From assembly GCA_964352735.1 (NCBI GenBank), contig CAYGTC010000017.1, positions 1 through 64,000 on the forward strand: 64,000 bases of DNA. Reading direction: 5' to 3'. Shown here in pieces: positions 16,070 through 25,790 of this stretch (position 1 is the first letter of the stretch; each line of letters opens with the position of its first letter). Position numbers and translations under genes: made by a program. Under the pieces are notes generated by a model that was given only the letters and a program-made list of their open reading frames with translations, searched no databases and was not told the DNA's origin. The stretch is from NORP309 sp964352735 (GTDB taxonomy: Bacteria; Pseudomonadota; Gammaproteobacteria; Xanthomonadales; Marinicellaceae).

Positions 16070-18133
16070 TTAGAATATATAGTTGAGAGAGGCATGGACA
16101 TTTCTGCCCGCAGCCTCTAAGCCTGATCCATGTTCACGGTATTTTTTATCAAATAGGTTTTCTAAACCAAACCGTACATTTGCCTGATCCGTCACATTCC
16201 ACGTCGCATAAACATTAAAGACAGCGAAACCGCCAGTGCCATTTGGGTTAATTCGTGCATCTCTGGCATCTCGAGCACTCAGACGATTTTGTGTAGCAGC
16301 ATAAACAATTTTTGGGTTTATGGTCCATTTTTCATTAATTTTCCTTCTATAACCAATAAAGCCGTTCAATGGAGGTATTCTATCGGCAGGTTCGCTACTG
16401 TCGTCAATCGAACTTTCTTCACCCCATGTGTAGTTGATCACTGCCTGAAATTCAGAGTTTTCATCTATATCGTATTTGATACTGGTTTCTAAACCATGTA
16501 GATTTACATCGTTGATGTTTTGAGATTGTACTATTATCTCTCCATTGGTTGTTAACTCACCTGTTTCGACACTGGTGATTTTATCGTTAAACTCAGAATA
16601 AAATGCAGCAATATCTATGGTCCAATTGTCACCAAAATGCTTCCAACCCATATCCAAAGTATGTACGGTTTCAGGCCCTATATCTGTATTGATGATATTA
16701 AAACGGTTGCCTGGTCTAGGGCCAACTTGTCCTAAGTCAAAAATATTTGGAGGCCTAAATCCTCGTCCTAAATTAACAAATAGTTTATTGTCATCATCAA
16801 CATGATATAACCAGCCTGCATGCCAAGTTAAATCATCCAGATTCAGTGTGTCATTGGCTATTTGAGCGCTATTTAAATCAATGCGGTAATCACTGTAACG
16901 AAAACCTACAGTAATATCTTGACGGTCAAAATAAGTGGTAACGTCAGCAAATAGGCCTAAATGCCTCATTGTTGAGTCATCAGGGAAACGTGATTCTCTG
17001 ATGATTTGAACGCCATCAGACTCTCTTTGACGAGCACTGCTGATGGTATCGTGGTAATAATCCAAACCATAAACAACATCAAATTGGCTGTTGAATTTTT
17101 TATTAAAAGTACTTTGAAAAGACAGCAGAGAACTTTCATTTTGTTCGGTATTGATGTCTTCGGAGTCAAAATCAGACTGAATTCTATGATCTTTAATTTG
17201 TTGCCATGCGAGGTGATAATCTGAAGTATCGTACCAGGAAGTTGGCAATTGATCATTGTAGGATAAATGCACAAATTGTCTTTCGTTTGGTGCAAATAAA
17301 AATAAGGATGAATCAGGTTCTGTTTGTCCAAAGCCTGTAACCAAGTCATCTACTCTTGGGGTCGATGGTTGGTTCAAAAATTGCATATCAAATTTGACGG
17401 TCTTGTCTTCACTCAGATTGAATATCCACTTATTGTTAAAAGCTCTTGATGAGTAATTGGTAAAAGGAATTTCATCACCACCACCAATTTTTCTGGAGCC
17501 AATGTCCTGGTAACTGAGGCCAAAAGTGGTTGCAACTTTATCATTGCCCATATCTAAAGCCACATGACTGAGTGTTTTATCATCAGCAGAATCATAGGAG
17601 ATAAACATTTCACCTTCAAGTTGCCATTCAGAACCAATAAAACTTGGGCTGCGTGTGATCACATTCAGTACTCCGCCCAATGCATCTCCACCGTATAATA
17701 CTGATGCAGGTCCACGAATGACTTCAATTTGTTCGGTCATAAACGGGTCAACCAAAGCCAAATACTGATTGGGAGAATTACGGAAGAACGCAGTATTCAA
17801 ACGCATGCCATCGATTAAATGAACGTTTTCTGAACCTTTTAGACCACGAATAATGGGGATACCTTGACCTGGTGTAGTTTGTTGAATGTAAACGCCAGCT
17901 TCTTCTCTCAACAAGTCAGGCAACAACGTTAGGTCTTTTTGTAAAATTTCACTGCGGGTCACCACAGATACAGCAGTGGATAAATTTTCTACTGCCTGAG
18001 CTTTTCTGGATGCGATGACCACAACACTCTCAACATTAACTTGTTCATCAGTGTTTTCATTGCGATCTTCATTGTCAATATCATTTGTTTGTTGCGCCAT
18101 GCCAAGCATGAAAAGCATTGTAAGAGGAGCCAT
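16070..18133 (-). CDS. TonB-dependent outer-membrane receptor
   Basis: A 687-residue receptor. After a short signal peptide and an acidic spacer comes a TonB-box-like segment (ESVVVIAS). The plug domain contains LRGxKGSENV-like and PASVLYGGDALGGVLNVITR motifs (about residues 90-160), and a 22-strand barrel ends in the outer-membrane signature with terminal Phe (ASLNYIF). It takes up a scarce ligand using TonB energy. The plug resembles receptors for haem-proteins, cobalamin or siderophores, but the ligand cannot be decided. No Fur box was identified in the gap upstream. It is a single gene, with the histidine kinase gene upstream on the same strand. Confidence 0.9.
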   Translation of the reverse strand: MAPLTMLFMLGMAQQTNDIDNEDRNENTDEQVNVESVVVIASRKAQAVENLSTAVSVVTRSEILQKDLTLLPDLLREEAGVYIQQTTPGQGIPIIRGLKGSENVHLIDGMRLNTAFFRNSPNQYLALVDPFMTEQIEVIRGPASVLYGGDALGGVLNVITRSPSFIGSEWQLEGEMFISYDSADDKTLSHVALDMGNDKVATTFGLSYQDIGSRKIGGGDEIPFTNYSSRAFNNKWIFNLSEDKTVKFDMQFLNQPSTPRVDDLVTGFGQTEPDSSLFLFAPNERQFVHLSYNDQLPTSWYDTSDYHLAWQQIKDHRIQSDFDSEDINTEQNESSLLSFQSTFNKKFNSQFDVVYGLDYYHDTISSARQRESDGVQIIRESRFPDDSTMRHLGLFADVTTYFDRQDITVGFRYSDYRIDLNSAQIANDTLNLDDLTWHAGWLYHVDDDNKLFVNLGRGFRPPNIFDLGQVGPRPGNRFNIINTDIGPETVHTLDMGWKHFGDNWTIDIAAFYSEFNDKITSVETGELTTNGEIIVQSQNINDVNLHGLETSIKYDIDENSEFQAVINYTWGEESSIDDSSEPADRIPPLNGFIGYRRKINEKWTINPKIVYAATQNRLSARDARDARINPNGTGGFAVFNVYATWNVTDQANVRFGLENLFDKKYREHGSGLEAAGRNVHASLNYIF

Positions 18134-18262
18134 AAATTTTCTATCTTAAAAACATTGCCATTTAGACCGCAACATCTTTCTCAAAGTTTCAAAAGGTTGG
18201 CGATTGTACCACTTTATTCATGCCTCTGGCAATCCGCACAGCGTGTTCTGTTCAGCTAACGT

Positions 18263-21004
18263 TCAGCTAACGAATTCACTTTCATGTGCATTGATATACT
18301 TGACAATTTCTTTGCTGGTTAAAGTATAAGATTTTTTGACTTTACTGAATAAAACAGGTAACTCTTCGGTGCTGTTATTCTTGGCGGCCAGTTCCATCTT
18401 TCTTGAAAAGAAACTTAACCCATTTGCCCCAATATTAGCACTGGTGGACTTTAACATATGAGACATTTTCTCTATTTCATCTATGTTGCCATTTCTTAAT
18501 GCGGTATTGAGTTTTTTCAAAATTGATGGTGTTTCTTGCTCGAACATTTCCAGTAACTGGATGATCTCATCACCCATAAATTCTTTAATTTCGGATAAAG
18601 ATTTTGTACTTAACCATTTTTGATTAATTTCAGCATTGGGTTTAAGTGCTGCAACTTTTTTTGCTGAGGATGTCTGAGTTTGTACTGGTTGAGGCTTTTT
18701 CTCCTCTATTGGTTTGGCAAAATTAGATACCGTTGCCGTTGGGTTTTTTTCTGACAAATCATTATCGTTTTTACTCACCAGAGTTGATTCTGTTGTCTGT
18801 GGTTTTGATGAAGATTGAGCCAATGGATCCCACTTTTTCAAGGTTTTCTCTAACATATACCGATTTAAAGGTTTCGACATATAGTCATCCATGCCTGCAT
18901 CAAGACATTTTTCCCTATCACCCATCATTGCATTGGCGGTCATTGCAAGAATTGGCGTTCTATTCAAACCTGCTGCCATTTCATAGTCACGAATTTTACT
19001 GGTACACCTATAACCATCCATCACTGGCATTTGGCAGTCCATTAAAATCATTCTGTATCGATTGACTTTTACTTTTTCTAAGGCTTCCTGGCCATTCATA
19101 GCAAAGTCAAATGGATAGCCGATATATTGTATTAATTTCTCAGCTACTTTAAGATTAACTTCATTATCCTCTACCAATAAAATTTCAGGCAAAATTGAAT
19201 CCAACTTGTCTTGAGGTAGGTTTTCAATTGCACTTGGCTTTTCTGCTTCAAAACTCTGAGTGACTCCCATAGAGGCTTGCAACACTTCAATTTTACTCAA
19301 AAGTTCTGCAATAGAGTCATCTTTACTCAACATCTTAATGTTGTTGTGACTTGGAATGCCTGCAATGTGTTTATTGTCACTTAAAATACAGGCAAATAAA
19401 TTATTCAAATCTTGGTCTTTGGTAATATCAGTGCATAAACTGCGCACTTGCTTACCTGCTGTTTCAAAATCAATGAACATCAAAACGCTTTTTTCTTGTT
19501 TTGATATTTTGTTGATAGAACTGTACATTTCATAAGCTTGTGAGATCCCCAATGCTTTTTGAAACGGTATGTCTTCAGCTTTCAACTTTTGTGAAACCTT
19601 ATTGAATAATAAAGGATTGGTATTGATCAAAATGGCTTGATAATTTGAAGTCTCAGGTAAACCAGAACTGGTTTCACCAACTGATTTCAACAAAGGTAAA
19701 TCAAAATAAAAATTACTGCCTTTGCCTTTTTTTGATTCAACACCAATGGTGCCATTCATCAGTTCAACAATTTTTTTACTGATGGCCAAGCCCAGTCCAG
19801 TGCCGCCAAATTTTCTGGTACTGGAGCCATCTTCTTGAGTAAAAGGCAGAAAAATATTGTCGCATGTTTCTTTATCCAGTCCAATGCCTTGATCTATCAC
19901 TTCAAAACGAATGACTTCTTTATTTGGATAGTCTTTTATTTTTTTAGCGATGAGTCTAATTGTGCCTGCATTGGAAAATTTGATCGCATTACTCAGAAGG
20001 TTGGATAAAACCTGTCTGAGCCGAGTTGGGTCTCCGCGCAACAATGGGCTGACATTATTGTTTACATCAACATCAATTGACAGATTTTTCTTCATCGCTG
20101 CCTGCTGGTAAGATGAATTGACTGCAGACAGTAATCTGACGATTTTTAGGCCTCTGGTTTCAACAGTCAATTTACCAGCTTCTACTTTGGAGTAGTCCAA
20201 CAAATCATCAATCAACTTTTGCATTTGTATGGCTGAGATATGCGCAGTACTCAAATAGTCTCTTTGAAAGTTGGACAATTCTGAATCCAATAATATATCG
20301 AGCAGTGGAATGATGCCATTAAGTGGTGTTCTGATCTCATGACTGATGGTGGCTAAAAATTCCATTTTAGCCATTTCTGCAGCAGACAAATCTATTTCAA
20401 TTTGTTTAATATGATCTTGAAGTTGTTGATTTTCTGTTCTTAAACCATCTATATCAGCTACCAACTCTAGTTTTTGAGAGGCCTGTGATTCATTGCTGAC
20501 AACCACATTGTGATCGTTATGCTTTGACAATTTATCGTGAATCAATAACAGTGGTATGGTAATGAGGGCCAATATTGCCATGCCACTTTGAGTCGGTTCC
20601 TCAATAAAAAATAACAATATAACAAACATGACCAACAATGGAGCAATGATTGCGATTCTCAGTTTTAAAGATTTAAATAAAACCAATGCCGATGCACTTA
20701 ATAGGACGAAAACTGCAGTGTATGACTGAGGTATATTTTGTAAATCTTTCCACATGTATACTGCCCATATGATTGCGCACAGTAAAAGTGAGTTGAAAAC
20801 AACTTGTTTTTTCTGGTCATAAGAAAGTTTTGTTTCAATAAATGGGATGTGAGTACAGATTGCTATCGAAGATAATATAAGTGCTGCCAAAGGCAACATG
20901 GAAAATTGAACCGATATCGATAAAAATAATGCGACTATAAATTCAACAATTAAAAACTTGCTTAAGTCGGATTGCTGAATAAAACTGACAAATCTATTGA
21001 ACAT
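18263..21004 (-). CDS. Hybrid sensor histidine kinase with REC and Hpt domains
   Basis: A 913-residue phosphorelay protein. The N-terminal 160 residues hold about six or seven membrane helices with no periplasmic domain. A coiled coil (about 170-210) leads to the HisKA H-box SHEIRTPLNG with His222. The ATPase domain has the N-box (LSNLLSNAIKFS) and GTGLGLAIS. A degenerate receiver-like stretch (about 450-590) lacks the acidic triad. A true receiver follows (LLVEDNEVN, phospho-Asp in ILMDCQMPVMDG) and finally an Hpt domain with His in MSHMLKSTSANIG. The architecture recalls RpfC-type kinases but no rpf genes are near. It is divergent from pilT across about 270 bp, which may mean pilus-related signalling. 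Confidence 0.9.
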   Translation of the reverse strand: MFNRFVSFIQQSDLSKFLIVEFIVALFLSISVQFSMLPLAALILSSIAICTHIPFIETKLSYDQKKQVVFNSLLLCAIIWAVYMWKDLQNIPQSYTAVFVLLSASALVLFKSLKLRIAIIAPLLVMFVILLFFIEEPTQSGMAILALITIPLLLIHDKLSKHNDHNVVVSNESQASQKLELVADIDGLRTENQQLQDHIKQIEIDLSAAEMAKMEFLATISHEIRTPLNGIIPLLDILLDSELSNFQRDYLSTAHISAIQMQKLIDDLLDYSKVEAGKLTVETRGLKIVRLLSAVNSSYQQAAMKKNLSIDVDVNNNVSPLLRGDPTRLRQVLSNLLSNAIKFSNAGTIRLIAKKIKDYPNKEVIRFEVIDQGIGLDKETCDNIFLPFTQEDGSSTRKFGGTGLGLAISKKIVELMNGTIGVESKKGKGSNFYFDLPLLKSVGETSSGLPETSNYQAILINTNPLLFNKVSQKLKAEDIPFQKALGISQAYEMYSSINKISKQEKSVLMFIDFETAGKQVRSLCTDITKDQDLNNLFACILSDNKHIAGIPSHNNIKMLSKDDSIAELLSKIEVLQASMGVTQSFEAEKPSAIENLPQDKLDSILPEILLVEDNEVNLKVAEKLIQYIGYPFDFAMNGQEALEKVKVNRYRMILMDCQMPVMDGYRCTSKIRDYEMAAGLNRTPILAMTANAMMGDREKCLDAGMDDYMSKPLNRYMLEKTLKKWDPLAQSSSKPQTTESTLVSKNDNDLSEKNPTATVSNFAKPIEEKKPQPVQTQTSSAKKVAALKPNAEINQKWLSTKSLSEIKEFMGDEIIQLLEMFEQETPSILKKLNTALRNGNIDEIEKMSHMLKSTSANIGANGLSFFSRKMELAAKNNSTEELPVLFSKVKKSYTLTSKEIVKYINAHESEFVS

Positions 21005-21275
21005 GAATTTCTGTATTTTACTGATTTTGGAAAAATAGATTTTATCAGAATAATGGTCAAAATTGATAAAAAAATAGCAGCTATGCAGTTTTTAACAAGT
21101 GTAAAACTCTTTTTATTGCCACAATTGTATAAATATGATGTATGGAAGTTTTGTGTTATATGACATTTATTGTACACAAACCAATAGGACTAAAATTCAA
21201 AGATACTAAAAAACTCTGGAATTTATGCCCTAACACCTATAGAATTAATGATTAAATAACACTAGGGTTTTTTCT

Positions 21276-22313
21276 ATGGATATTGCTGAGTTACTGGCTT
21301 TTTCTGTTAAAAATAAGGCATCAGATTTACATTTATCGGCAGGTTTGCCACCCATGATCCGTGTGGATGGTGATGTCAGACGCATTAACTTACCTCCTTT
21401 GGACCACAAAGAACTTCACGCCATGATATATGACATCATGAGCGACGGCCAAAGAAAAGAATACGAAGAAATCTGGGAGATTGATTTTTCGTTTGAAATA
21501 CCTGGATTGGCAAGGTTTCGTGTCAATGCTTACAATCAAAACCGAGGTTGTGCAGCTGTATTTCGGACCATTCCAACTGAAATATTGACACTTGAAGATC
21601 TGAATTGTCCACCAATTTTCAGAGAGTTAATAAATGTGCCAAGAGGCATTATTTTAGTGACTGGCCCTACTGGCTCTGGTAAGTCAACAACGTTGGCGGC
21701 GATGATTGATCACATCAATAAGCATGAGCATGGTCATATTTTAACCATTGAGGATCCCATTGAATTTGTGCACACAAGCAACAAATGTCTGGTCAATCAA
21801 CGTGAAGTCCATAGAGACACACAGAGTTTTGATAATTCATTAAAATCAGCATTAAGGGAAGATCCCGATATCATTCTGGTTGGTGAGTTACGTGATCTCG
21901 AAACGATTCGGTTGGCTTTGACGGCTGCCGAAACAGGTCACTTGGTTTTTGGTACATTGCATACCAGCTCAGCAGCTAAAACCATTGACCGTATTATTGA
22001 TGTTTTTCCGGCAGGCGAAAAACCTATGGTGCGATCCATGTTGTCTGAATCATTGCGAGCAGTCATTGCTCAAACTTTATTAAAACGCGTTGGTGGTGGT
22101 CGAGTTGCAGCCCATGAAATTATGGTAGGTGTACCGGCAATTAGGAATTTGATTCGTGAAGATAAAGTGGCTCAAATGTACTCCTCGATTCAAACGGGTC
22201 AGGGCTATGGCATGCAGACACTGGATCAATGTTTACAGGATTTGGTACAAAAGGGTGTCGTAACACGTCAGGCTGCGAGATCAAAAGCCGCCAATAAAAC
22301 TGATTTTGATTAA
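21276..22313 (+). CDS. pilT: Type IV pilus retraction ATPase PilT
   Basis: A 345-residue cytosolic hexameric ATPase that depolymerises the pilus, powering twitching and DNA uptake. Seen: N-terminal PAS-like domain (ASDLHLSAGLPP), Walker A GPTGSGKST at about 129-137, the Asp box and Walker B (DPDIILVGELRD), the His box (GHLVFGTLHTSSA) and the PilT-specific AIRNLIRE motif near 288. Length matches the family. It is the first gene of pilT-pilU, 20 bases apart. Confidence 0.97.
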   Translation: MDIAELLAFSVKNKASDLHLSAGLPPMIRVDGDVRRINLPPLDHKELHAMIYDIMSDGQRKEYEEIWEIDFSFEIPGLARFRVNAYNQNRGCAAVFRTIPTEILTLEDLNCPPIFRELINVPRGIILVTGPTGSGKSTTLAAMIDHINKHEHGHILTIEDPIEFVHTSNKCLVNQREVHRDTQSFDNSLKSALREDPDIILVGELRDLETIRLALTAAETGHLVFGTLHTSSAAKTIDRIIDVFPAGEKPMVRSMLSESLRAVIAQTLLKRVGGGRVAAHEIMVGVPAIRNLIREDKVAQMYSSIQTGQGYGMQTLDQCLQDLVQKGVVTRQAARSKAANKTDFD

Positions 22314-22333
22314 TAACTAAAGAGACGTCTATC

Positions 22334-23455
22334 ATGGATTTTAATTCCTATTTAAAGCTGATGGCACATAAAAAGGCCTCTGATCTGTTCATTACAGCAA
22401 ACTTGCCACCCAGTATTAAAATACATGGTCGCGTTGTACCCATTACACAATCTCCATTATCCAAAGCACAGGCAAGAGATTTGGTTATTGGTATCATGTC
22501 TCCTTCTCAAAAAGAAGTCTTTGAAAGAACTCACGAATGTAATTTCGCCATTGGTGTTGCGGCCGTGGGACGTTTTCGTGTCAGCGCCTTCTATCAAAGA
22601 ACTGCAGTTGGAATGGTGATTCGTCGTGTCGAAACACAGATACCAACTTTTGATTCTCTGAATTTGCCTGATGTACTACAAGAATTATCTCTTACTAAAA
22701 GAGGCATTATGATTTTTGTTGGTGGAACCGGTACTGGTAAATCAACCTCTTTAGCGGCATTGATCGGTTATAGGAATGTCAATACCACTGGCCACATCAT
22801 TACCATAGAAGATCCTATCGAGTACGTTCATGAACACCAAGGTTGCGTTATTACCCAAAGAGAAGTTGGCATTGACACAGAGTCTTTTGAGGTTGCGTTA
22901 AAAAACACATTAAGACAAGCGCCTGATGTCATTATGATTGGTGAAATCAGAACTCGAGAAACAATGGAACATGCCATCACATTTGCTGAAACCGGTCACT
23001 TTTGTCTGGCAACATTACACGCCAATAACGCTAACCAGGCTTTGGATCGTATTTTACATTTCTTCCCTGAGGACAGACGTGATCAATTATTAATGGATTT
23101 ATCATTGAATATGAAAGCCATGATTGCACAGCAATTGATTCCAACCCCAGATGGCAAAGGTCGAAGAGCCGCAGTAGAAATTTTAATCAATACGCCACTT
23201 GCCAAAGAGTTGATACGCAAAGGGGACATTCATAAATTAAAAGAATTGATGAAAAAATCCACCAACTTGGGCATGCAAACTTTTGATCAGGCATTGTTTG
23301 AATTGTATCAAGCTGGTGAGATTACGTATGAAGATGCACTAAGACATGCCGATTCTGCTAATGAAGTTCGTTTAGCTATCAAGCTTTCTCAAGGTGGTGA
23401 TGCCAATACTTTAGCCGCTGGACTTGACGGCATAGGACTACAAGAAGACGCTTAA
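22334..23455 (+). CDS. pilU: PilT-dependent retraction ATPase PilU
   Basis: A 373-residue PilT paralogue. It has the same order of motifs: ASDLFITANLPPS at the N-terminus, Walker A GGTGTGKST at about 130-138, PDVIMIGEIRTRET (Walker B), and GHFCLATLHANNA. It lacks the AIRNLIRE motif and carries a C-terminal extension, both PilU features. PilU assists PilT in high-force retraction. It follows pilT after 20 bases and is followed within nine bases by the channel gene, so all three may be cotranscribed. Confidence 0.96.
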   Translation: MDFNSYLKLMAHKKASDLFITANLPPSIKIHGRVVPITQSPLSKAQARDLVIGIMSPSQKEVFERTHECNFAIGVAAVGRFRVSAFYQRTAVGMVIRRVETQIPTFDSLNLPDVLQELSLTKRGIMIFVGGTGTGKSTSLAALIGYRNVNTTGHIITIEDPIEYVHEHQGCVITQREVGIDTESFEVALKNTLRQAPDVIMIGEIRTRETMEHAITFAETGHFCLATLHANNANQALDRILHFFPEDRRDQLLMDLSLNMKAMIAQQLIPTPDGKGRRAAVEILINTPLAKELIRKGDIHKLKELMKKSTNLGMQTFDQALFELYQAGEITYEDALRHADSANEVRLAIKLSQGGDANTLAAGLDGIGLQEDA

Positions 23456-23463
23456 TAAATCAT

Positions 23464-24294
23464 ATGAAAGAACAAGCCACCTCAAGCAATGAGTTGAATT
23501 GGCGCTATAAAATTTTCAAAATCATTTATCATGCAGATACACCTGCCGGTAAATTTTTTGACATCATGTTAATCGGCTTCATTGTCCTCAGTGTTTCGGT
23601 TATCATATTGGATAGCGTTGAACAAATACACATATCATATGGGCAACTTTTTTACATCCTTGAGTGGTTTTTTACCATTGTTTTTACGATGGAATATATC
23701 TTGAGGCTGATCAGCATCAAAAATCCCATCAAATATATGTTCTCATTTTTTGGCATTGTTGATGTTTTATCGATCATTCCTACTTATCTGTCTCTTTTTA
23801 TAGTTGGCACACAGTCATTGCTGATGATAAGGATATTGCGAATTTTACGGATTTTTAGGATACTCAAATTGGTCCAGTATACAGATCAAACTGAGTTATT
23901 ACTGAGGGCCATCTATAACAGTCGGCATAAAATTTTTGTGTTTTTCTTTTTCGTCGTCACTCTGCTTTTCATTTTTGGTGCTTTGATGTATTTAATCGAA
24001 GGGCCGGAAAATGGTTTTTCTAGCATTCCTCATGGTATTTATTGGTCGGTGGTTACTCTAACCACTGTTGGCTATGGTGATATCGCTCCACAAACTGTTC
24101 TGGGTAGAACAGTGGCCTCTTTTATTATGCTCACTGGTTTTTCTGTGATTGCGATTCCTACTGGTATTTTTGCTTCAGAAATAAATAAAATCACCAAGCG
24201 CAGTAGAAAACTATCGCGTCAATGCGAGGCTTGTGGTTTAAAAGGACATACCATGACTGCCAATTATTGTCGCAAATGTGGGCAAGAATTATAA
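23464..24294 (+). CDS. Voltage-gated-type potassium channel with C-terminal zinc ribbon
   Basis: A 276-residue six-helix channel subunit. Helix S4 carries regularly spaced arginines (RILRILRIFRILKL), and the selectivity filter is TTVGYGD between S5 and S6, so K+ selectivity is expected. After S6 the cytoplasmic tail ends in a CxxC...CxxC zinc ribbon (CEACGLKGH then CRKCGQEL). The ribbon is an unusual cytosolic end for a short Kv-like channel and could be an interaction or gating module. It starts nine bases after pilU and is convergent with sufT. Confidence 0.88.
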   Translation: MKEQATSSNELNWRYKIFKIIYHADTPAGKFFDIMLIGFIVLSVSVIILDSVEQIHISYGQLFYILEWFFTIVFTMEYILRLISIKNPIKYMFSFFGIVDVLSIIPTYLSLFIVGTQSLLMIRILRILRIFRILKLVQYTDQTELLLRAIYNSRHKIFVFFFFVVTLLFIFGALMYLIEGPENGFSSIPHGIYWSVVTLTTVGYGDIAPQTVLGRTVASFIMLTGFSVIAIPTGIFASEINKITKRSRKLSRQCEACGLKGHTMTANYCRKCGQEL

Positions 24295-24299
24295 AGTAT

Positions 24300-24848
24300 T
24301 TATAGCATTCCAGTTTCTAAACGTGCAGCCTCTGACATCATGTCCTGGCTCCATGGAGGGTCAAAGACCAACTCACATTTGACGTCTTTGATATCCGGAA
24401 TCAACTTTATTTTAGTTTGTGCATCAGCAACCAAAACATCGCCCATACCACAACCTGGAGCTGTTAAGGTCATAACAATTTCAACTGAATAGCCCTCATC
24501 ACTTTTACTGATATCACATTCGTATACCAAACCCAATTCGACAATGCTGACAGGGATTTCTGGATCATAAACATTGCCCAATTGTTGCCACACCATAGAC
24601 TTTACATCTTCCATCGAGGCATTATCCTTCATGATGGGCATGGGCAATGGCTCTTTCCCTAAAGCATCGGCATTGTGGCCCAGTATCATGAACATACTGC
24701 CATCGATAAATACAGTAAAACTGCCGCCAAGAGACTGCGTAATGTAACCAACTGTGCCGGCTGGCAAATTCATAGATTGTCCAGATGGTACCACTATGGC
24801 ATCGACATCACGTTGTAGCTTAAAGGGTTCACTGTTGAGATTGTACAT
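24300..24848 (-). CDS. sufT: Putative Fe-S cluster assembly protein SufT
   Basis: A 182-residue protein. The N-terminal 75 residues are the SufT-specific extension (VVPSGQSMNLPAGT). From about residue 80 comes a DUF59/MIP18 domain with VYDPEIPVSIVELGL and the conserved Cys in TLTAPGCGMGD. SufT and its relatives act as accessory maturation factors for Fe-S proteins. Here it stands alone, with no sufBCDSE nearby; the core assembly operon must lie elsewhere. It converges on the channel gene with a five-base gap. Confidence 0.88.
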   Translation of the reverse strand: MYNLNSEPFKLQRDVDAIVVPSGQSMNLPAGTVGYITQSLGGSFTVFIDGSMFMILGHNADALGKEPLPMPIMKDNASMEDVKSMVWQQLGNVYDPEIPVSIVELGLVYECDISKSDEGYSVEIVMTLTAPGCGMGDVLVADAQTKIKLIPDIKDVKCELVFDPPWSQDMMSEAARLETGML

Positions 24849-24887
24849 GTATTATTGTGTTGAGGATAAATACCAGATTTTAACTTA

Positions 24888-25520
24888 TCACGTATTAACA
24901 TGGTTAGGATTTTCAACCCAAAACGCCACATCTGATCGACCTTGAGATTTCAAGCCCTCAATCACGCCTTGTCGATTTACCTCAGAATGATTTTGACTCA
25001 TTTTTGTCTGACCTTGTAAGGTATTTATTTTGATCTCAATACCAACAATGGCTTTAATCATTTGATCAATGTAATTTTCTGGTGCATCGGAAATTTTCCA
25101 TGGCTTTTTTTGTGTGCGTTCATGAAGTTGACTCAAGTGCTGTAAATGCTTTAACAACCATGCTTTATCCTGATATGTTTGCATATGACCTCTTACGTGA
25201 ACAGTCACATAATTCCAAGTAGGTACAGCCTTGCCATCCTCTTTTTTACTGGGATACCAATTTGGCGAAATGTAGGCATTGGGCCCATCAAACATGACCA
25301 ATGCTTCTGTGTCATTATCATAATCTTGCCAGAGTTTATTGGCTCTGGCAACATGTCCTTGTAATATATATTCCCCATTTCTTTCAATAACCAAAAAAGG
25401 AATGTGATTTGCCATCAAGCCTTCAGATGATAATGACACAAGGCTGCCAAGGCTGTGGTTTTTGATGAAGTCAATCATTGCTAATTGATCTTGTTGTTTA
25501 AATGCACGTGGTTGAAACAT
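24888..25520 (-). CDS. FMN-binding PaiB-like protein
   Basis: A 210-residue protein of the PaiB / FMN-binding split-barrel family. It begins MFQPRAFKQQD and has the typical NHIPFLV, GHVARANKLW and VPTWNYVTVHVRG blocks. Members bind FMN and in Bacillus PaiB acts in negative regulation; the catalytic or regulatory role here is unknown. The frame is open up to 25760, but that extension would run backwards through the TPP riboswitch. ATG 25520 gives the canonical family start and length. Confidence 0.85.
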   Translation of the reverse strand: MFQPRAFKQQDQLAMIDFIKNHSLGSLVSLSSEGLMANHIPFLVIERNGEYILQGHVARANKLWQDYDNDTEALVMFDGPNAYISPNWYPSKKEDGKAVPTWNYVTVHVRGHMQTYQDKAWLLKHLQHLSQLHERTQKKPWKISDAPENYIDQMIKAIVGIEIKINTLQGQTKMSQNHSEVNRQGVIEGLKSQGRSDVAFWVENPNHVNT

Positions 25521-25596
25521 AATATATTCATAAGTATTGGTAGCAATATGATAACCTATTTTATGGTAATACCTGTAATTGTTTGATAAAATGCCG

Positions 25597-25683
25597 CCAT
25601 TCCTGGGGGTGGATTTTTCCTGAGATGCGATTAACATTGCGAACCCTTTGAACCTGATCCGGTTAGTACCGGCGTAGGAATGG
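25597..25683 (+). promoter_or_regulatory. TPP riboswitch (THI element)
   Basis: The closing stem P1 is CCATTCC (25597-25603) with GGAATGG (25677-25683). Inside are the conserved pyrimidine-sensing CTGAGATG (from 25620) and the pyrophosphate-sensing ACCCTTTGAACCTGATC, then GGTTAGTACCGGCGTAGGAA. All core bases of the thiamine pyrophosphate aptamer are present. It is 107 bases upstream of the TonB receptor ATG and on the same strand, so high TPP should shut off this receptor and the pnuC-family gene behind it. Confidence 0.96.
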
Positions 25684-25790
25684 AACAATATTAACCAATT
25701 CGAAACGTCTGTCGCCGGATTTTTACAAACTAGTGTCTGTGTGTTTAAGAAATAAAACATCAGTCAATATAAACTATAGGGTAAAAATCC

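Noticed and set aside
25521..25760. N-terminal extension of the PaiB-like frame
   Set aside because: It runs antisense through a complete TPP riboswitch; ATG 25520 gives the family-typical start and length.
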